NCBI RefSeq assembly: GCF_902712915.1 | Contig: NZ_CACTIA010000005.1 | Span: 372,001-436,000, forward strand | DNA: 64,000 nt | From: Acidiphilium sp. C61 | GTDB taxonomy: Bacteria; Pseudomonadota; Alphaproteobacteria; Acetobacterales; Acetobacteraceae | Direction: 5' to 3' | Shown: positions 20,704-30,406 of the stretch, in pieces | Layout of the letters: the number at the start of each line of letters is the position of its first letter | Position numbering within the stretch: the first letter of the stretch is position 1 | Translations under genes and position numbers: made by a program | Notes under the pieces: model-generated | Database searches by the model: none | Told to the model about the DNA's origin: nothing | What the model saw: the letters and a program-made list of their open reading frames with translations, nothing else

Positions 20704-20757
20704 GATCAACCCCCATGAGCTTGTGCAACCGGCGCGCGCTTAGCATAGTCCGCCGCC

Positions 20758-22146
20758 ATGAGCGAAACTGCTGACGCCGCCACCGGCAACCTTCCCGAAC
20801 TCACCGTTTCCGAACTCGCCGGCGCGGTCAAACGCACGGTCGAGACCGCTTTCGGCCGCGTGCGCGTGCGCGGCGAGATCACCGAGATGAAGACCTACGC
20901 CTCCGGCCACACCTACATGGCCCTGAAGGACGAGGGGGCGAAGATCCGGGCGATCATCTGGCGCGGCAATGCCGCGCGACTCGGGCTGAAGCCGGAGAAC
21001 GGCGTCGAGGTCATCGCCACCGGCCGCATCACCACCTATCCCGAGCGCTCGGAATACCAGCTCATCATCGAGCGACTGGACTATGCCGGCGAGGGCGCGC
21101 TGCTCGCCCGCATCGAGAAGCTGCGCCTGCGCCTGACCGAGGAAGGCCTGTTCGACGCCACCCGCAAGCGCGCCCTGCCTCTGCTGCCGCGCATCGTCGG
21201 CGTCGTCAGCTCGCCCCAGGGTGCCGTGATCCAGGACATCCGCACCACCATCGCCCGCCGCTTTCCCAGCCGCATCATCCTCTGGCCTGTCGCCGTCCAG
21301 GGCGAGACCGCCGGCGCCCAGATCGCCGCCGCCATCCGTGGCTTCGGCGCGCTGCCGGAAGGCGGTGAGGTGCCGCGGCCAGATGTTCTGATCGTCGCCC
21401 GCGGCGGCGGCTCGCTCGAGGACCTGATGGCCTTCAACGACGAGGAGGTGGTCCGCGCCGCCGCGTCCTGCCCGATCCCGCTGATCTCCGCCGTCGGCCA
21501 CGAGACCGACACGACGCTGATCGACTTCGCCTCCGACCGCCGTGCGCCGACCCCCACCGCCGCCGCCGAACTCGCCGTGCCCGACCGCATGGCGCTGGCC
21601 GCCGATCTCGCGCAGAGCGGCGCGCGGCTGACCGGCGCGCTCACCCGTGTCACCCAGTCGGTCCGCCTGCGGCTCGATCGCGCTGCCGCTGCCCTCCCCG
21701 ACCTGCCCTCGATGATCGGCACCGCCCGCCAGCGACTGGATGATCGCGGCGAGCGCCTCGCCCTCGCCTTGCCCCACCTTGTTGCCGCAAAGCGAGCCAA
21801 GGCGCGGGAAGTCGCCGCCCGCCTCGTGCATCCGCGCGAGATCATCGCCGCTCGCCGCCACAGCCTCGCCCTGCTTGGCCAGCGCCTCGCCGCCCCGGCC
21901 CCCGGCCTGCTGCGCGAAAACCGGCTCCGCCTCGGCGCGCTCGCCGCGCGTCTCGAAGCCCTGTCCTATCACGCGACACTCGCGCGCGGCTTCGTGATGG
22001 TGGCGACCCCGTCCGGCGATCCCGTCACCACGCGACGCGACGCCGGATCGAAGCGCAGCCTCGTGCTGCATTTCAGCGACGGCACGCTCGGCGTCCGCCC
22101 CGAAGCCGAGCGGGCGCCGCCGGAGCAAATCAGCCTCGATCTCTGA
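20758..22146 (+). CDS. xseA: Exodeoxyribonuclease VII large subunit
   Basis: 462-residue catalytic subunit of ExoVII, a processive single-strand DNA exonuclease. The N-terminal OB-fold (about residues 15-110) starts LTVSELAGAVKRTVE. The catalytic domain has IGVVSSPQGAVIQDI, PDVLIVARGGGSLEDL and SAVGHETDTTLIDFASD. The later coiled-coil part is Ala/Arg rich. The small subunit xseB is not in the window. Confidence 0.95.
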   Translation: MSETADAATGNLPELTVSELAGAVKRTVETAFGRVRVRGEITEMKTYASGHTYMALKDEGAKIRAIIWRGNAARLGLKPENGVEVIATGRITTYPERSEYQLIIERLDYAGEGALLARIEKLRLRLTEEGLFDATRKRALPLLPRIVGVVSSPQGAVIQDIRTTIARRFPSRIILWPVAVQGETAGAQIAAAIRGFGALPEGGEVPRPDVLIVARGGGSLEDLMAFNDEEVVRAAASCPIPLISAVGHETDTTLIDFASDRRAPTPTAAAELAVPDRMALAADLAQSGARLTGALTRVTQSVRLRLDRAAAALPDLPSMIGTARQRLDDRGERLALALPHLVAAKRAKAREVAARLVHPREIIAARRHSLALLGQRLAAPAPGLLRENRLRLGALAARLEALSYHATLARGFVMVATPSGDPVTTRRDAGSKRSLVLHFSDGTLGVRPEAERAPPEQISLDL

Positions 22147-22158
22147 TCCGGCCGGATA

Positions 22159-22860
22159 TCAGGACGTTGTCGGCGCCACCGGAAGCAGCGGCCCGGCGAA
22201 GACGATCGGCATGGTCGGCTTGCCGGTGGGCGAACCGCCAGGCGGCTCGACCGTCACCGCGATCAGCGTATGCGCCCGGCGCAGCCGCGCGGGAACGTCG
22301 TTCGCCGGTAGCCTTGTCGCCCCCGCCTGCACGAAGCCGATCGGCACCGGCGCCTCGCCCTTGCCCACCGCCCAGAGCTGCCAGACCTTGCCAGCCGGCG
22401 GCGCAGCACGCCCCACCGGCGCGATGTTCAACGCTCCGTTCGTCTTCATCGCCACGGTGAACACCGGGCCCGACTTCGCCGACAGCACCGCGACCATTGC
22501 CGGCCCCGTCGCCCCGCGCGGCAACATGAGCACCAACGCCGCCGCCACCGCGCCAGCGAGGGCGATACCCCGCCAGACGAACAGATTGTCCCAGATCTCG
22601 CGCAGGCGGTTCCGCCGGACGGGTATGGCCGCGCCCGGGCTCGTCGCGCGCTCGATGGCCGCCCATACCGCCGGCCCCGGATCTACTGGCGGCACCGCGA
22701 GCGCCAATGGCAGCAGCCGTTCCTCCCAGGCCGCCACCTCGGCCGCCAGCGCCGGATCGCGCGCGCACGCGACCTCGAAATCCCGCCGCTCTTCGCCGCG
22801 CAGAAGGCCAAGAACATAAAGTCCCGCCCGATCTGCTCCGAAATCCGGTGCGTCGCTCAT
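22159..22860 (-). CDS. Anti-sigma factor, RskA type
   Basis: 233-residue membrane protein that should hold the neighbouring ECF sigma factor inactive. The N-terminal cytosolic domain (about 1-90) begins YVLGLLRGEERRDFEVAC, like other zinc-less anti-sigma domains. A single membrane helix lies around residues 100-120 (GIALAGAVAAALVLML). The periplasmic C-terminal domain contains KVWQLWAVGKGEAPVPIG and the end VTVEPPGGSPTGKPTMPIVFAGP, the RskA signature. Its start overlaps the sigma stop (ATGA), so the pair is coupled. It is convergent with xseA. Confidence 0.9.
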   Translation of the reverse strand: MSDAPDFGADRAGLYVLGLLRGEERRDFEVACARDPALAAEVAAWEERLLPLALAVPPVDPGPAVWAAIERATSPGAAIPVRRNRLREIWDNLFVWRGIALAGAVAAALVLMLPRGATGPAMVAVLSAKSGPVFTVAMKTNGALNIAPVGRAAPPAGKVWQLWAVGKGEAPVPIGFVQAGATRLPANDVPARLRRAHTLIAVTVEPPGGSPTGKPTMPIVFAGPLLPVAPTTS

Positions 22861-23432
22861 TGTTCGAGACACCTCTTCAGCGCGTCGAGCGATCTCACGA
22901 TCCAGCTTTTGACTGTTCCCAGCGGCGTGTCGGTGCGCGCTGCGATCTCGCTGTGGGAATAGCCCTCGACATAGGACAGCAGAACCATCTGCCGCCAGTG
23001 CTCGGGCAGCGTGGCCAGACAGCCGGCGAGCGCCCGGCCATCCTCGACGGCGATACCCTCTTCGGCGGCAATATCAGGAATTTCATCACCGGTGACCGGC
23101 AACCGCCGCTCGCTATCGAGCCGGTCAAGCGCCCGGTAGCGCACGATCCCGATCATCCAGGCCCGCGCCGAACCCCGCGCGCGATCGAAACGCGATGCAT
23201 TGCGCCAGATCTGCAGGAACGCCTCCTGCAACACGTCTTCGGCCAGCAGGCGATCTCGCAGCAGCCGCAGCGCCACGCCAAGCATGACAGGCGACATGCG
23301 CCGGTAGAGTTCCCGCAGCGCGGCCGCATCCTGCCTCTGGCACGCCTCGATCAGCAGGCCGAGACCATCATCCATCGTGTTCGCCCCACGCGGCGACGCC
23401 ATCAAGATACTGTTTCCCGGACCATCGAACAT
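22857..23432 (-). CDS. ECF sigma factor (SigK-like)
   Basis: Sigma-70 family factor with only regions 2 and 4, up to 191 residues. Region 2: LLAEDVLQEAFLQIWRNAS and ARAWMIGIVRYRALDRL. Region 4: LPEHWRQMVLLSYVEGYSHSEIAARTDTPLGTVKSWI, a clear helix-turn-helix. Three ATG codons could start it (23432, 23402, 23375); homology begins only after the third, so the true protein may be about 172 residues. It is paired with the membrane anti-sigma gene and divergent from the HiPIP-like/fur group. Its own promoter probably lies in the AT-rich gap 23433-23552. Confidence 0.92.
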   Translation of the reverse strand: MFDGPGNSILMASPRGANTMDDGLGLLIEACQRQDAAALRELYRRMSPVMLGVALRLLRDRLLAEDVLQEAFLQIWRNASRFDRARGSARAWMIGIVRYRALDRLDSERRLPVTGDEIPDIAAEEGIAVEDGRALAGCLATLPEHWRQMVLLSYVEGYSHSEIAARTDTPLGTVKSWIVRSLDALKRCLEQ

Positions 23433-23552
23433 TGCTTATGGCATTACCGTCGCCGAGACAATCTGGATGCAGCCCGCCGCACCCGATGCCGGATCGCGCG
23501 TGAACAATTGAAGAAAATACAATTTAAAAGTGTTTTTTATCTCGATATAACT

Positions 23553-23568
23553 CTGGATTGCAATCCAG
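23553..23568. promoter_or_regulatory. 16-bp perfect palindrome upstream of HiPIP-like frame
   Basis: CTGGATTGCAATCCAG is fully self-complementary and is followed at once by the purine-rich GGGAGG (23568-23573), a strong ribosome site. It could be an operator, or in RNA a stem that touches the ribosome site. The 100 bases before it are unusually AT-rich for this genome. Confidence 0.45.
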
Positions 23569-23579
23569 GGAGGCAGGCC

Positions 23580-23840
23580 ATTCCGCATCATCCGCGCCGC
23601 TACTGGCTTGAAGTCGTCACGGGTCTCGTCACGCTGCTGGCCGCGAAGGAAACCGAGACCTTCAGGCCGAAAGCCTCGCGGGTCGCGTCCGGTTATCGGC
23701 CGCACCCCTTCGGAAAAGGCGCCAGCTGCGGCAACTGCGCCAACTACCGCGACATCACGCAAAGCTGTGCGCGGGTACGAGGGGCTGTTGCGAGCAACGG
23801 GTTCTGCAATTTCTACACCCCGCGCAGACCCCGTCTCTAG
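23580..23840 (+). CDS. HiPIP-like small iron-sulfur protein without a normal start codon
   Basis: The frame encodes about 86 residues ending in a four-cysteine pattern, C-x2-C-x9-C-x12-C (CGNCANYRDITQSC then GFCNFYTPR), with the Val-x-Gly and Gly-aromatic-Cys turn of high-potential iron-sulfur proteins. Such proteins carry electrons in the periplasm. No ATG, GTG or TTG lies in front of the homologous part in this frame; a strong ribosome site at 23568-23573 stands 6 bases before an ATT codon, which I give as the tentative start. A Tat signal, usual for HiPIPs, is not seen. It may be a truncated gene or use a rare start. It lies 64 bases before fur. Confidence 0.45.
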   Translation: MPHHPRRYWLEVVTGLVTLLAAKETETFRPKASRVASGYRPHPFGKGASCGNCANYRDITQSCARVRGAVASNGFCNFYTPRRPRL

Positions 23841-23904
23841 GCACTTGAACCTGGCGGACGGAATGGGGTGGACCGCGCCGCCGAGATGGTTCACAACGCA
23901 GCGG

Positions 23905-24357
23905 ATGGAGACCCGCATCGAACGTCTGTGCGTGGCAAACGGGCTCAGGATGACGGGCCCGCGACGTATTATTGCTCGCGTATTGTCCGAAGCGAATGGC
24001 CACCCCGATGTCGACGAACTGCACCGGCTGGCCCATGGCATTGACCCTAGAATATCACTCGCCACCGTCTACCGCACCGTTCGCCTGTTCGAGCAGCACG
24101 GGATCCTTGAACGGCGCAATCTCGGCAGTCGCCGTGCGCGGTATGAAATGTCTGGCGAGCATGATCATTTTCATCTTGTTGATCAGGAAAGCGGCCAGGT
24201 GATCGAATTTGACGAGCCGGAAACCGAGATGCTGATGCGCAAAGTTGCCGCACGCCATGGTTTTGAACTGGTTTCCCTGAAGATCGAGTTGTTCGGCCGC
24301 CGGCTTGGTGCGATGACGCGGACGACCGAAACCATCGACGGAGCGCCAGGCCGATGA
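23905..24357 (+). CDS. Fur family transcriptional regulator
   Basis: Metal-responsive repressor, 150 residues. The N-terminal winged helix has RMTGPRRIIARVLSEANGHPDVDELHRLA and the recognition helix ISLATVYRTVRLFEQHGI. The dimer/metal domain has EHDHFHLVDQESGQVIEF. The C-terminal CxxC zinc pair of enterobacterial Fur is missing, as is common in alphaproteobacterial Fur/Mur proteins, so its metal (iron or manganese) cannot be told. The chosen ATG (METRIERL) matches the family start. It overlaps the olsB gene by 4 bases. Confidence 0.92.
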   Translation: METRIERLCVANGLRMTGPRRIIARVLSEANGHPDVDELHRLAHGIDPRISLATVYRTVRLFEQHGILERRNLGSRRARYEMSGEHDHFHLVDQESGQVIEFDEPETEMLMRKVAARHGFELVSLKIELFGRRLGAMTRTTETIDGAPGR

Positions 24358-25166
24358 CGATCCAGCACCCGGCCGACAATATTGTCGCTTTCCCGGAAAT
24401 CCGCGTCGGCAATCTGGGCGTGCGGCTCGCCACCACCGCCGCCGAGCTCGATGCGGCGCTCGCGCTGCGGTTCCGGATTTTTTACGAGGAACTCGGGGCC
24501 CATCCCGACGAGGCAACCCTCGCCTCCGGCCGCGACAGGGATGCGTTCGATGCGATCGCCGATCACCTGCTGGTGATCGATCATGACATCGCGGACGATG
24601 CGCGGGGCGTGGTCGGCACGTACCGGCTGATTCGCCAGGATGCGCTCGCCCCCGGCCAGCGGTTCTATTCGGCCAATGAATACGACCTCGCCCCGCTCCA
24701 GCATTCCTCCGGCCGCCTGCTGGAGCTTGGCCGTTCCTGTGTCGACCAGGCGCATCGTTCGCGCGCCGTAATGCAGCTGCTCTGGCGCGGAATCGCCGCC
24801 TATGTGTTCCAGCATGGAATCGAGCTGATGTTCGGTTGCGCCAGCCTGCACGGCACCGACCTCGACGAGCTGGCGCCGTGCCTGACCTACCTGCACGCCC
24901 ATCACCTCGCCCCGCAGAACATCCGGCCGCGGGCGCTTGACGCGCGCTATGTCGAGATGCGCCGGTTGGGTGACGACGAATACGACGCCCGGCAGGCTCT
25001 CGCCGAGTTGCCGCCGCTGATCAAGGGCTACCTCCGGCTCGGCGGCTTCGTCGGCGATGGCGCGGTGATCGACTGGCAGTTCAATACGACGGACATAGCC
25101 GTGGTGGTGCAGACGGATCTTGTGACCGAAAAATATTACCGTCATTACGAACGACAGTCCCGCTGA
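24354..25166 (+). CDS. olsB: L-ornithine N-alpha-acyltransferase (OlsB family)
   Basis: GNAT-fold acyltransferase of 270 residues. It attaches a 3-hydroxyacyl chain from acyl-ACP to ornithine, the first step to ornithine lipids, which help membranes under acid and phosphate stress. Family marks: ALRFRIFYEELGAHP, the substrate strand RLLELGRSCVDQAHR, and LGGFVGDGAVIDWQFNTTD near the end. No OlsA homologue follows. Its start lies inside the fur stop (ATGA), so membrane lipid change is coupled to a metal regulator here. Confidence 0.88.
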   Translation: MTIQHPADNIVAFPEIRVGNLGVRLATTAAELDAALALRFRIFYEELGAHPDEATLASGRDRDAFDAIADHLLVIDHDIADDARGVVGTYRLIRQDALAPGQRFYSANEYDLAPLQHSSGRLLELGRSCVDQAHRSRAVMQLLWRGIAAYVFQHGIELMFGCASLHGTDLDELAPCLTYLHAHHLAPQNIRPRALDARYVEMRRLGDDEYDARQALAELPPLIKGYLRLGGFVGDGAVIDWQFNTTDIAVVVQTDLVTEKYYRHYERQSR

Positions 25167-25225
25167 CCAGCCCGGCGCCTTTGCCGGCGCCGCACGCATC
25201 CCGACTGCAAGGTGAATTCGACGAC

Positions 25226-25735
25226 ATGGCCGAAGACGACGATACGCCGATCCCCGAAAGCCTCCTGCCCTACGATGAATGGACCGAGGACGCGCTTCGC
25301 CTCGTCGTGCTGCGCGCGCTCGACCATGCATCGCGCGAGGGCCTGCCGGGCGAGCATCATTTCTACATCACCTTTGCGACAGGCCATCCGGGCGTCATCA
25401 TGCCGGACCGTCTGCGCGCCCAATATCCGGACGAGATGACGATCGTCCTGCAGCACCAGTTCCGCGAGCTGTCGGTGGATGCCGAGGCGCGCCGCTTCGT
25501 GGTCCGCCTCTCCTTCGGCGGCGTGCCAGCGACGCTCGACATCCCGCTCGACGCCATCACCGCCTTCGCCGACCCGGCGGTGCGCTTCGGCCTGCAATTC
25601 ACCGTCCGCGAAGCCGATGCGCCGGAGGAAGCGCCGGCCCCCGAAACCGAACCCGCGCCGCCGCCAGCGGAACAGGGCCCCGCCGAGGTCGTCAGCCTCG
25701 ATGCCTTCCGCCGCCGCCCGCCAGCCAAAGACTGA
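25226..25735 (+). CDS. sspB: SspB-like ClpXP adaptor (alphaproteobacterial type)
   Basis: 169-residue protein of the SspB family (former DUF1321). The N-terminal Sm-like substrate domain (about 10-130) starts PYDEWTEDALRLVVLRAL and has HHFYITFATGHPGV. An acidic Pro/Glu linker follows, then the C-terminal tail VVSLDAFRRR, the usual ClpX-binding peptide. It would deliver ssrA-tagged or other proteins to ClpXP. The ATG at 25226 has AAGGTGA upstream; an earlier in-frame start adds only non-homologous residues. Confidence 0.88.
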   Translation: MAEDDDTPIPESLLPYDEWTEDALRLVVLRALDHASREGLPGEHHFYITFATGHPGVIMPDRLRAQYPDEMTIVLQHQFRELSVDAEARRFVVRLSFGGVPATLDIPLDAITAFADPAVRFGLQFTVREADAPEEAPAPETEPAPPPAEQGPAEVVSLDAFRRRPPAKD

Positions 25736-25750
25736 GCCTGGAGAACCGCC

Positions 25751-27397
25751 ATGAACGCGATCACCAAGAAAACGCCCGATTTCGCCTTCAGCACCATGTT
25801 CCCCCTGGGCCATGACGAAACGCCCTGGCGCAAGCTCGATCTCGGCGGCGTCTCCACCATCGAGGCGGCCGGCAGGACCATCCTGCAGATCGCCCCGGAA
25901 ACCCTCTCCGCCCTCGCCTTCCAGGCGTTCCACGACGTCTCGCACCTGCTGCGCCCGGGCCATCTGCGCCAGCTCCGCGCGATCCTCGACGATCCCGAGG
26001 CCTCCGGGAACGACCGCTACGTGGCGATGGAATTCCTCAAGAACGCCAACATCGCCGCCGGCGGCATCCTGCCGATGTGCCAGGATACCGGCACCGCCAT
26101 CGTCTTCGGCAAGAAGGGCCAGCGCGTCTGGGTCGAGGGCGACGAGGAGGAAGCCTTTTCCCACGGCGTCTACCGCACCTATACCGAGACCAACCTGCGC
26201 TACTCGCAGATGGCGCCGCTTTCGATGTATGACGAGCGGAACACCGGCACCAACCTGCCGGTCCAGTGCGACATCATGGCCGCCCCCGGCGAGGCCCATG
26301 CCGAGGAATTCGAGCTTATGTTCGTCGCCAAGGGCGGCGGCTCGGCCAACAAGAGCTTCCTGTATCAGGAAACGCGGGCGATCCTGAATCCGAAAAAACT
26401 TCTCGAATTCATTGAAACTAAAGTAAAAACACTCGGAACCGCAGCCTGCCCGCCTTACCACCTCGCCATCGTCATCGGCGGCACCTCGGCCGAGACCACG
26501 ATGAAGACGGTCAAGCTCGCCTCCACCCGCTGGCTCGATTCCCTGCCGACCCAGGGCTCGCCCACCGGACACGCCTTCCGCGACCTCGAGCTTGAGCAGC
26601 AGATCCTGGAGATGACCCGCCAGCTCGGCATCGGCGCTCAGTTCGGCGGCAAATATTTCTGCCACGACGTCCGGGTGGTTCGCCTGCCCCGCCACGGCGC
26701 CTCGCTGCCCGTCGGCATCGGCGTCTCCTGCTCGGCGGACCGGCAGATCCGCGCGAAGATCACCAAGGAGGGTGTCTTCCTCGAACAGCTCGAAACCGAC
26801 CCGGCGAAATACCTCCCCGAGGTGACCGACACCCATCTGGGCGGCGAGGTGGTGCAGATCGACCTCAACCGCCCGATGGCCGACATTCTCGCCGAACTCT
26901 CGAAACACCCGGTCAAGACCCGCGTCGCCCTCACCGGCCCGATCGTCGTCGCGCGCGACATCGCCCACGCCAAGCTGAAGGAACGGCTCGACCGCGGCGA
27001 AGGCCTGCCCGACTATATCAAGGACCACCCGGTCTATTACGCGGGCCCGGCGAAAACCCCGGAGGGCATGGCAACCGGCAGCTTCGGCCCCACCACCGCC
27101 GGGCGGATGGACAGCTATGTCGAACAGTTCCAGGCCGCCGGCGGCTCGCTGGTGATGCTGGCCAAGGGCAACCGCTCGCGCGCCGTGCGCGACGCCTGCA
27201 AGGCGCATGGAGGCTTCTATCTCGGCTCGATCGGCGGCCCCGCCGCCGTGCTCGCGCGCGACAACATTCGCAAGGTCGAAGTGCTGGAATACCCCGAACT
27301 CGGCATGGAAGCGGTCTGGCGCATCGAGGTCGAGAACTTCCCCGCCTTCATCGTGGTCGATGACAAGGGCAACGACTTCTTCGCCGATCTCGCCTGA
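25751..27397 (+). CDS. fumA: Class I fumarate hydratase (iron-sulfur)
   Basis: TCA-cycle enzyme of 548 residues that interconverts fumarate and malate with an oxygen-sensitive 4Fe-4S cluster. Cluster cysteines are in MCQDTGTAI (about residue 115), TAACPPYH and GVSCSADRQ. The C-terminal domain has [18 protein letters not shown] and [19 protein letters not shown]. Full length, with no damage. Around 26380-26420 the coding sequence is briefly much more AT-rich than its surroundings. A VOC gene starts 8 bases after the stop. Confidence 0.95.
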   Translation: MNAITKKTPDFAFSTMFPLGHDETPWRKLDLGGVSTIEAAGRTILQIAPETLSALAFQAFHDVSHLLRPGHLRQLRAILDDPEASGNDRYVAMEFLKNANIAAGGILPMCQDTGTAIVFGKKGQRVWVEGDEEEAFSHGVYRTYTETNLRYSQMAPLSMYDERNTGTNLPVQCDIMAAPGEAHAEEFELMFVAKGGGSANKSFLYQETRAILNPKKLLEFIETKVKTLGTAACPPYHLAIVIGGTSAETTMKTVKLASTRWLDSLPTQGSPTGHAFRDLELEQQILEMTRQLGIGAQFGGKYFCHDVRVVRLPRHGASLPVGIGVSCSADRQIRAKITKEGVFLEQLETDPAKYLPEVTDTHLGGEVVQIDLNRPMADILAELSKHPVKTRVALTGPIVVARDIAHAKLKERLDRGEGLPDYIKDHPVYYAGPAKTPEGMATGSFGPTTAGRMDSYVEQFQAAGGSLVMLAKGNRSRAVRDACKAHGGFYLGSIGGPAAVLARDNIRKVEVLEYPELGMEAVWRIEVENFPAFIVVDDKGNDFFADLA

Positions 27398-27404
27398 GCC
27401 CGCC

Positions 27405-27800
27405 ATGAAGTTCACCGTCGACCGGATCGACCATGTCGTACTGACCTGCTCGGATATCGACGCCACCGCCGACTGGTACGAGCGCGTCCTCGGCATGGAG
27501 CGCGAGGAATTCGGCGCAGAGCGGCGGATCGCCCTGCGCTTTGGCGCGCAGAAGCTGAACCTGCACCAGGCCGGGCGCGATGTCGGCCCGCAGGCGGCGA
27601 AACCCGCCCCCAGCGCGCTCGACATCTGCTTCGTCACCGCCCTCGGCACCGATTTCGTGGTGAACCACCTCAAGGCCCAGAAAGTCGACATCGTCGAGGG
27701 TCCGGCGCCGAAGATCGGCGCGCTCGGCGCCATGCGCTCGGTCTACTGCCGCGATCCGGACGGCAACCTGGTCGAGATTTCCAGCTACCTCGAAGAATGA
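27405..27800 (+). CDS. VOC family (glyoxalase-like) protein
   Basis: 131-residue vicinal-oxygen-chelate protein with two beta-alpha-beta-beta-beta units. Metal ligand candidates are His in VDRIDHVVLTC, His in LNLHQAG and Glu in GNLVEISSY, which fits a metalloenzyme. Close to YraH-type dioxygenase-like or virulence-associated glyoxalases; no substrate can be assigned. It is joined to queA by a 4-base overlap and so heads the queuosine operon. Confidence 0.85.
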   Translation: MKFTVDRIDHVVLTCSDIDATADWYERVLGMEREEFGAERRIALRFGAQKLNLHQAGRDVGPQAAKPAPSALDICFVTALGTDFVVNHLKAQKVDIVEGPAPKIGALGAMRSVYCRDPDGNLVEISSYLEE

Positions 27801-28834
27801 ATCTCACCGATTTCGACTATCACCTGCCGCCCGAGTGCATCGCGGCCGAACCGGCGCGACCGCGCCATGCCGCGCGGCTGCTGCATGTCCACGGCGACGG
27901 GCTCGATGACCGCACCATCCTCGACCTGCCCGCCCTGCTTGCCCCCGGCGACCTGCTGGTGGCGAACGACACCCGCGTCATCCCCGCCCAGCTCACCGGG
28001 CGGCGCGGCGATGCGCGGATCGGCATCACCCTCGACCGCCCGCTGGCCGACGGCGCATGGCGCGTCCTGCTGCGCAACGCCCGCCGCGCCCGCCCTGGCG
28101 AGACCATCACGATCGACGGCGCTGACGGCATCACCGCCGAGGTGATCGCCCGCGCGCCCGATGGCTCGGCGACCCTGCGCTTCGACTGCGACGCAGAAAC
28201 CTTCCGCACCATGCTCGACCGCGCGGCGAGCCTCGCTTTGCCGCCCTACATCCCCCGCCCCACTGGCATCTCCGAGCAGGACCGGCAGGACTACCAGACC
28301 ATGTTCGCTGCCGAAGAGGGCGCCGTCGCCGCCCCCACCGCCGGGCTGCATTTCACCGAAACCGTCCTCGCCGCCCTCGCCGCGCGCGGCATCGGCCTCG
28401 CCACGGTCACGCTGCATGTCGGCGCCGGTACCTTCCTGCCGGTGCGCGAGGACCAGCTCGAGCGCCACAAGCTCCACGCAGAACGCGGCCTGATCGGCCC
28501 GGAGGCCGCCGCCCTGGTCAACGCCACCCGCGCACGCGGCGGGCGCATCGTCGCCGTCGGCACCACCAGCCTGCGCGTGCTGGAAACCGCCGCCGCCGAT
28601 GACGGCACGCTGGCCCCCTGGCACGGCGAGACCGAGCTCTTCATCACCCCCGGTTACCGCTTCAAGCTGGTCGACCGGCTGATGACCAATTTCCACCTGC
28701 CGAAATCGACCCTGCTGATGCTGGTCGCCGCCTTCGCCGGGCTGGAGCGCATGCGCGCCGCCTATGCCTACGCCATAGCACGGGGCTACCGGTTCTATTC
28801 CTATGGCGATGCCTCGCTGCTGGAGCGCGCATGA
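27797..28834 (+). CDS. queA: tRNA preQ1 ribosyltransferase-isomerase
   Basis: Transfers and isomerises the ribose of S-adenosylmethionine onto preQ1 in tRNA to make epoxyqueuosine; 345 residues. Signatures: [60 protein letters not shown] and [19 protein letters not shown]. Overlaps the genes on both sides by 4 bases. Confidence 0.97.
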   Translation: MNLTDFDYHLPPECIAAEPARPRHAARLLHVHGDGLDDRTILDLPALLAPGDLLVANDTRVIPAQLTGRRGDARIGITLDRPLADGAWRVLLRNARRARPGETITIDGADGITAEVIARAPDGSATLRFDCDAETFRTMLDRAASLALPPYIPRPTGISEQDRQDYQTMFAAEEGAVAAPTAGLHFTETVLAALAARGIGLATVTLHVGAGTFLPVREDQLERHKLHAERGLIGPEAAALVNATRARGGRIVAVGTTSLRVLETAAADDGTLAPWHGETELFITPGYRFKLVDRLMTNFHLPKSTLLMLVAAFAGLERMRAAYAYAIARGYRFYSYGDASLLERA

Positions 28835-29961
28835 CCGGCTTCGCCTTCTACAATCTCGGGCAGGACGGCGCCGCCCGCCGCGGCCGCCTGATCACCGCCC
28901 ACGGCACCGCCGAAACTCCTGCCTTCATGGCGGTCGGCACCGCCGGCACGGTCAAGGCGATGACGGCGGACGCCGTTCGCGCCACCGGCACCGAGATCGT
29001 CCTCGGCAACACCTATCACCTGATGCTCCGTCCCGGCGCCGAGCGAGTCCGCGCCCTTGGCGGGCTGCACCGGATGATGGACTGGCCCGGCATCATCCTC
29101 ACCGATTCCGGCGGCTTCCAGGTCATGTCGCTGGCCAAGCTGCGCAAGATCGACGAGGTCGGCGTCACCTTCCGCTCGCATCTCGACGGCTCGGCCCACC
29201 ACCTTACCCCCGAATCCTCGACCGCGATCCAGAACGCGCTCGACGCGACCATCACCATGGCCTTCGACGAGTGTACGCCCTTTCCCGCCACGCATGAGGA
29301 GGCCGCCGCCTCGATGCGCCTGTCGATGCGCTGGGCCGAACGTTCGCGCGCGGCCTTCGAACCGCGCCCCGGCTATGGCCAGTTCGGCATCGTCCAGGGC
29401 AGCGTCTTCGCCGATCTCCGCGCCGAATCCGCCGCCGCCCTCACCGGCCTCGGCTTCGAGGGCTACGCGATCGGCGGCCTCGCGGTTGGCGAGGGCCAGC
29501 AGGCGATGTTGGACACGCTGGATGTCACCACCCCCCTGCTGCCCACCGACCGCCCGCGCTACCTGATGGGCGTCGGCACGCCGGACGACCTGCTCGGCAG
29601 CATCGCCCGCGGTGTCGACATGTTCGACTGCGTGATGCCCACCCGCGCCGGCCGCACCGGCCGCGCCTTTACCTCGCGCGGCATCCTCAACCTGCGTAAT
29701 GCCCGTTTCGCCGCGGAAGACCGCCCGCTCGACCCGGCCTGCCACTGCCTCGCCTGCGCGCGCCACAGCCGCGCCTATCTGCACCATCTCTTCCGTTGCG
29801 ACGAAATGCTCGGCCCGATGCTGCTGACCACCCACAATCTGAGCTATTACCAGACGGTGATGCGCGGCGCGCGCGAGGCGATCGAGGCCGGACGCTTCGC
29901 CGCCTACGCCGCCGCCACCCGCGACGCATGGAGCCAGGGCGATGACCGACACACGCTATGA
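28831..29961 (+). CDS. tgt: tRNA-guanine transglycosylase
   Basis: Exchanges guanine 34 for preQ1 in tRNAs with a GUN anticodon; 376 residues. The catalytic Asp is in [11 protein letters not shown], the second Asp in [13 protein letters not shown], and zinc ligands in [25 protein letters not shown] is the normal substrate loop. It overlaps queF by 20 bases. Confidence 0.97.
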   Translation: MTGFAFYNLGQDGAARRGRLITAHGTAETPAFMAVGTAGTVKAMTADAVRATGTEIVLGNTYHLMLRPGAERVRALGGLHRMMDWPGIILTDSGGFQVMSLAKLRKIDEVGVTFRSHLDGSAHHLTPESSTAIQNALDATITMAFDECTPFPATHEEAAASMRLSMRWAERSRAAFEPRPGYGQFGIVQGSVFADLRAESAAALTGLGFEGYAIGGLAVGEGQQAMLDTLDVTTPLLPTDRPRYLMGVGTPDDLLGSIARGVDMFDCVMPTRAGRTGRAFTSRGILNLRNARFAAEDRPLDPACHCLACARHSRAYLHHLFRCDEMLGPMLLTTHNLSYYQTVMRGAREAIEAGRFAAYAAATRDAWSQGDDRHTL

Positions 29962-30406
29962 CGCGCTGCAACAACTCGGCCGCGAGAGCCGCATGCCGGC
30001 TTCGCCCGAGGCCGCCGTGCTCGAACGCGTCGCCGCCCCGTCGCAGGGGAAGAACTACGTGGTGCGCTTCACCTGCCCCGAATTCACCTCGCTCTGCCCG
30101 ATCACCGGCCAGCCCGATTTCGCCCATATCGTGATCGACTATATCCCCGAAGCGTGGATCGTGGAGAGCAAGTCGCTCAAGCTCTATCTCGGCAGCTTTC
30201 GCAATCACGGCGCCTTTCACGAGGCCTGCACGCTGATGATCGCCGAGCGCCTGGTCGACCTGCTCGCCCCGCGCTGGCTGCGCATCGGCGCCTACTGGTA
30301 TCCGCGTGGCGGCATCCCGATCGACGTGTTCTGGCAGACCGGCGCCCCGCCCGAGGGCGCCTTCCTGCCCGACCAGGGCGTGCCGCCCTATCGCGGCCGT
30401 GGCTGA
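29942..30406 (+). CDS. queF: NADPH-dependent 7-cyano-7-deazaguanine reductase
   Basis: Reduces preQ0 to preQ1, the base used by Tgt; 154 residues, the short unimodular type. The nucleophilic Cys is in [15 protein letters not shown], followed by the QueF motif [16 protein letters not shown] and FHE. It starts 20 bases inside tgt and overlaps queG by 8. Confidence 0.96.
   Translation: MTDTRYDALQQLGRESRMPASPEAAVLERVAAPSQGKNYVVRFTCPEFTSLCPITGQPDFAHIVIDYIPEAWIVESKSLKLYLGSFRNHGAFHEACTLMIAERLVDLLAPRWLRIGAYWYPRGGIPIDVFWQTGAPPEGAFLPDQGVPPYRGRG

Noticed and set aside
22707..23579. Plus-strand frame running through the sigma/anti-sigma genes into the HiPIP-like segment
   Set aside because: Its first part is antisense to a well-supported ECF sigma gene; only the last 86 codons carry real similarity.
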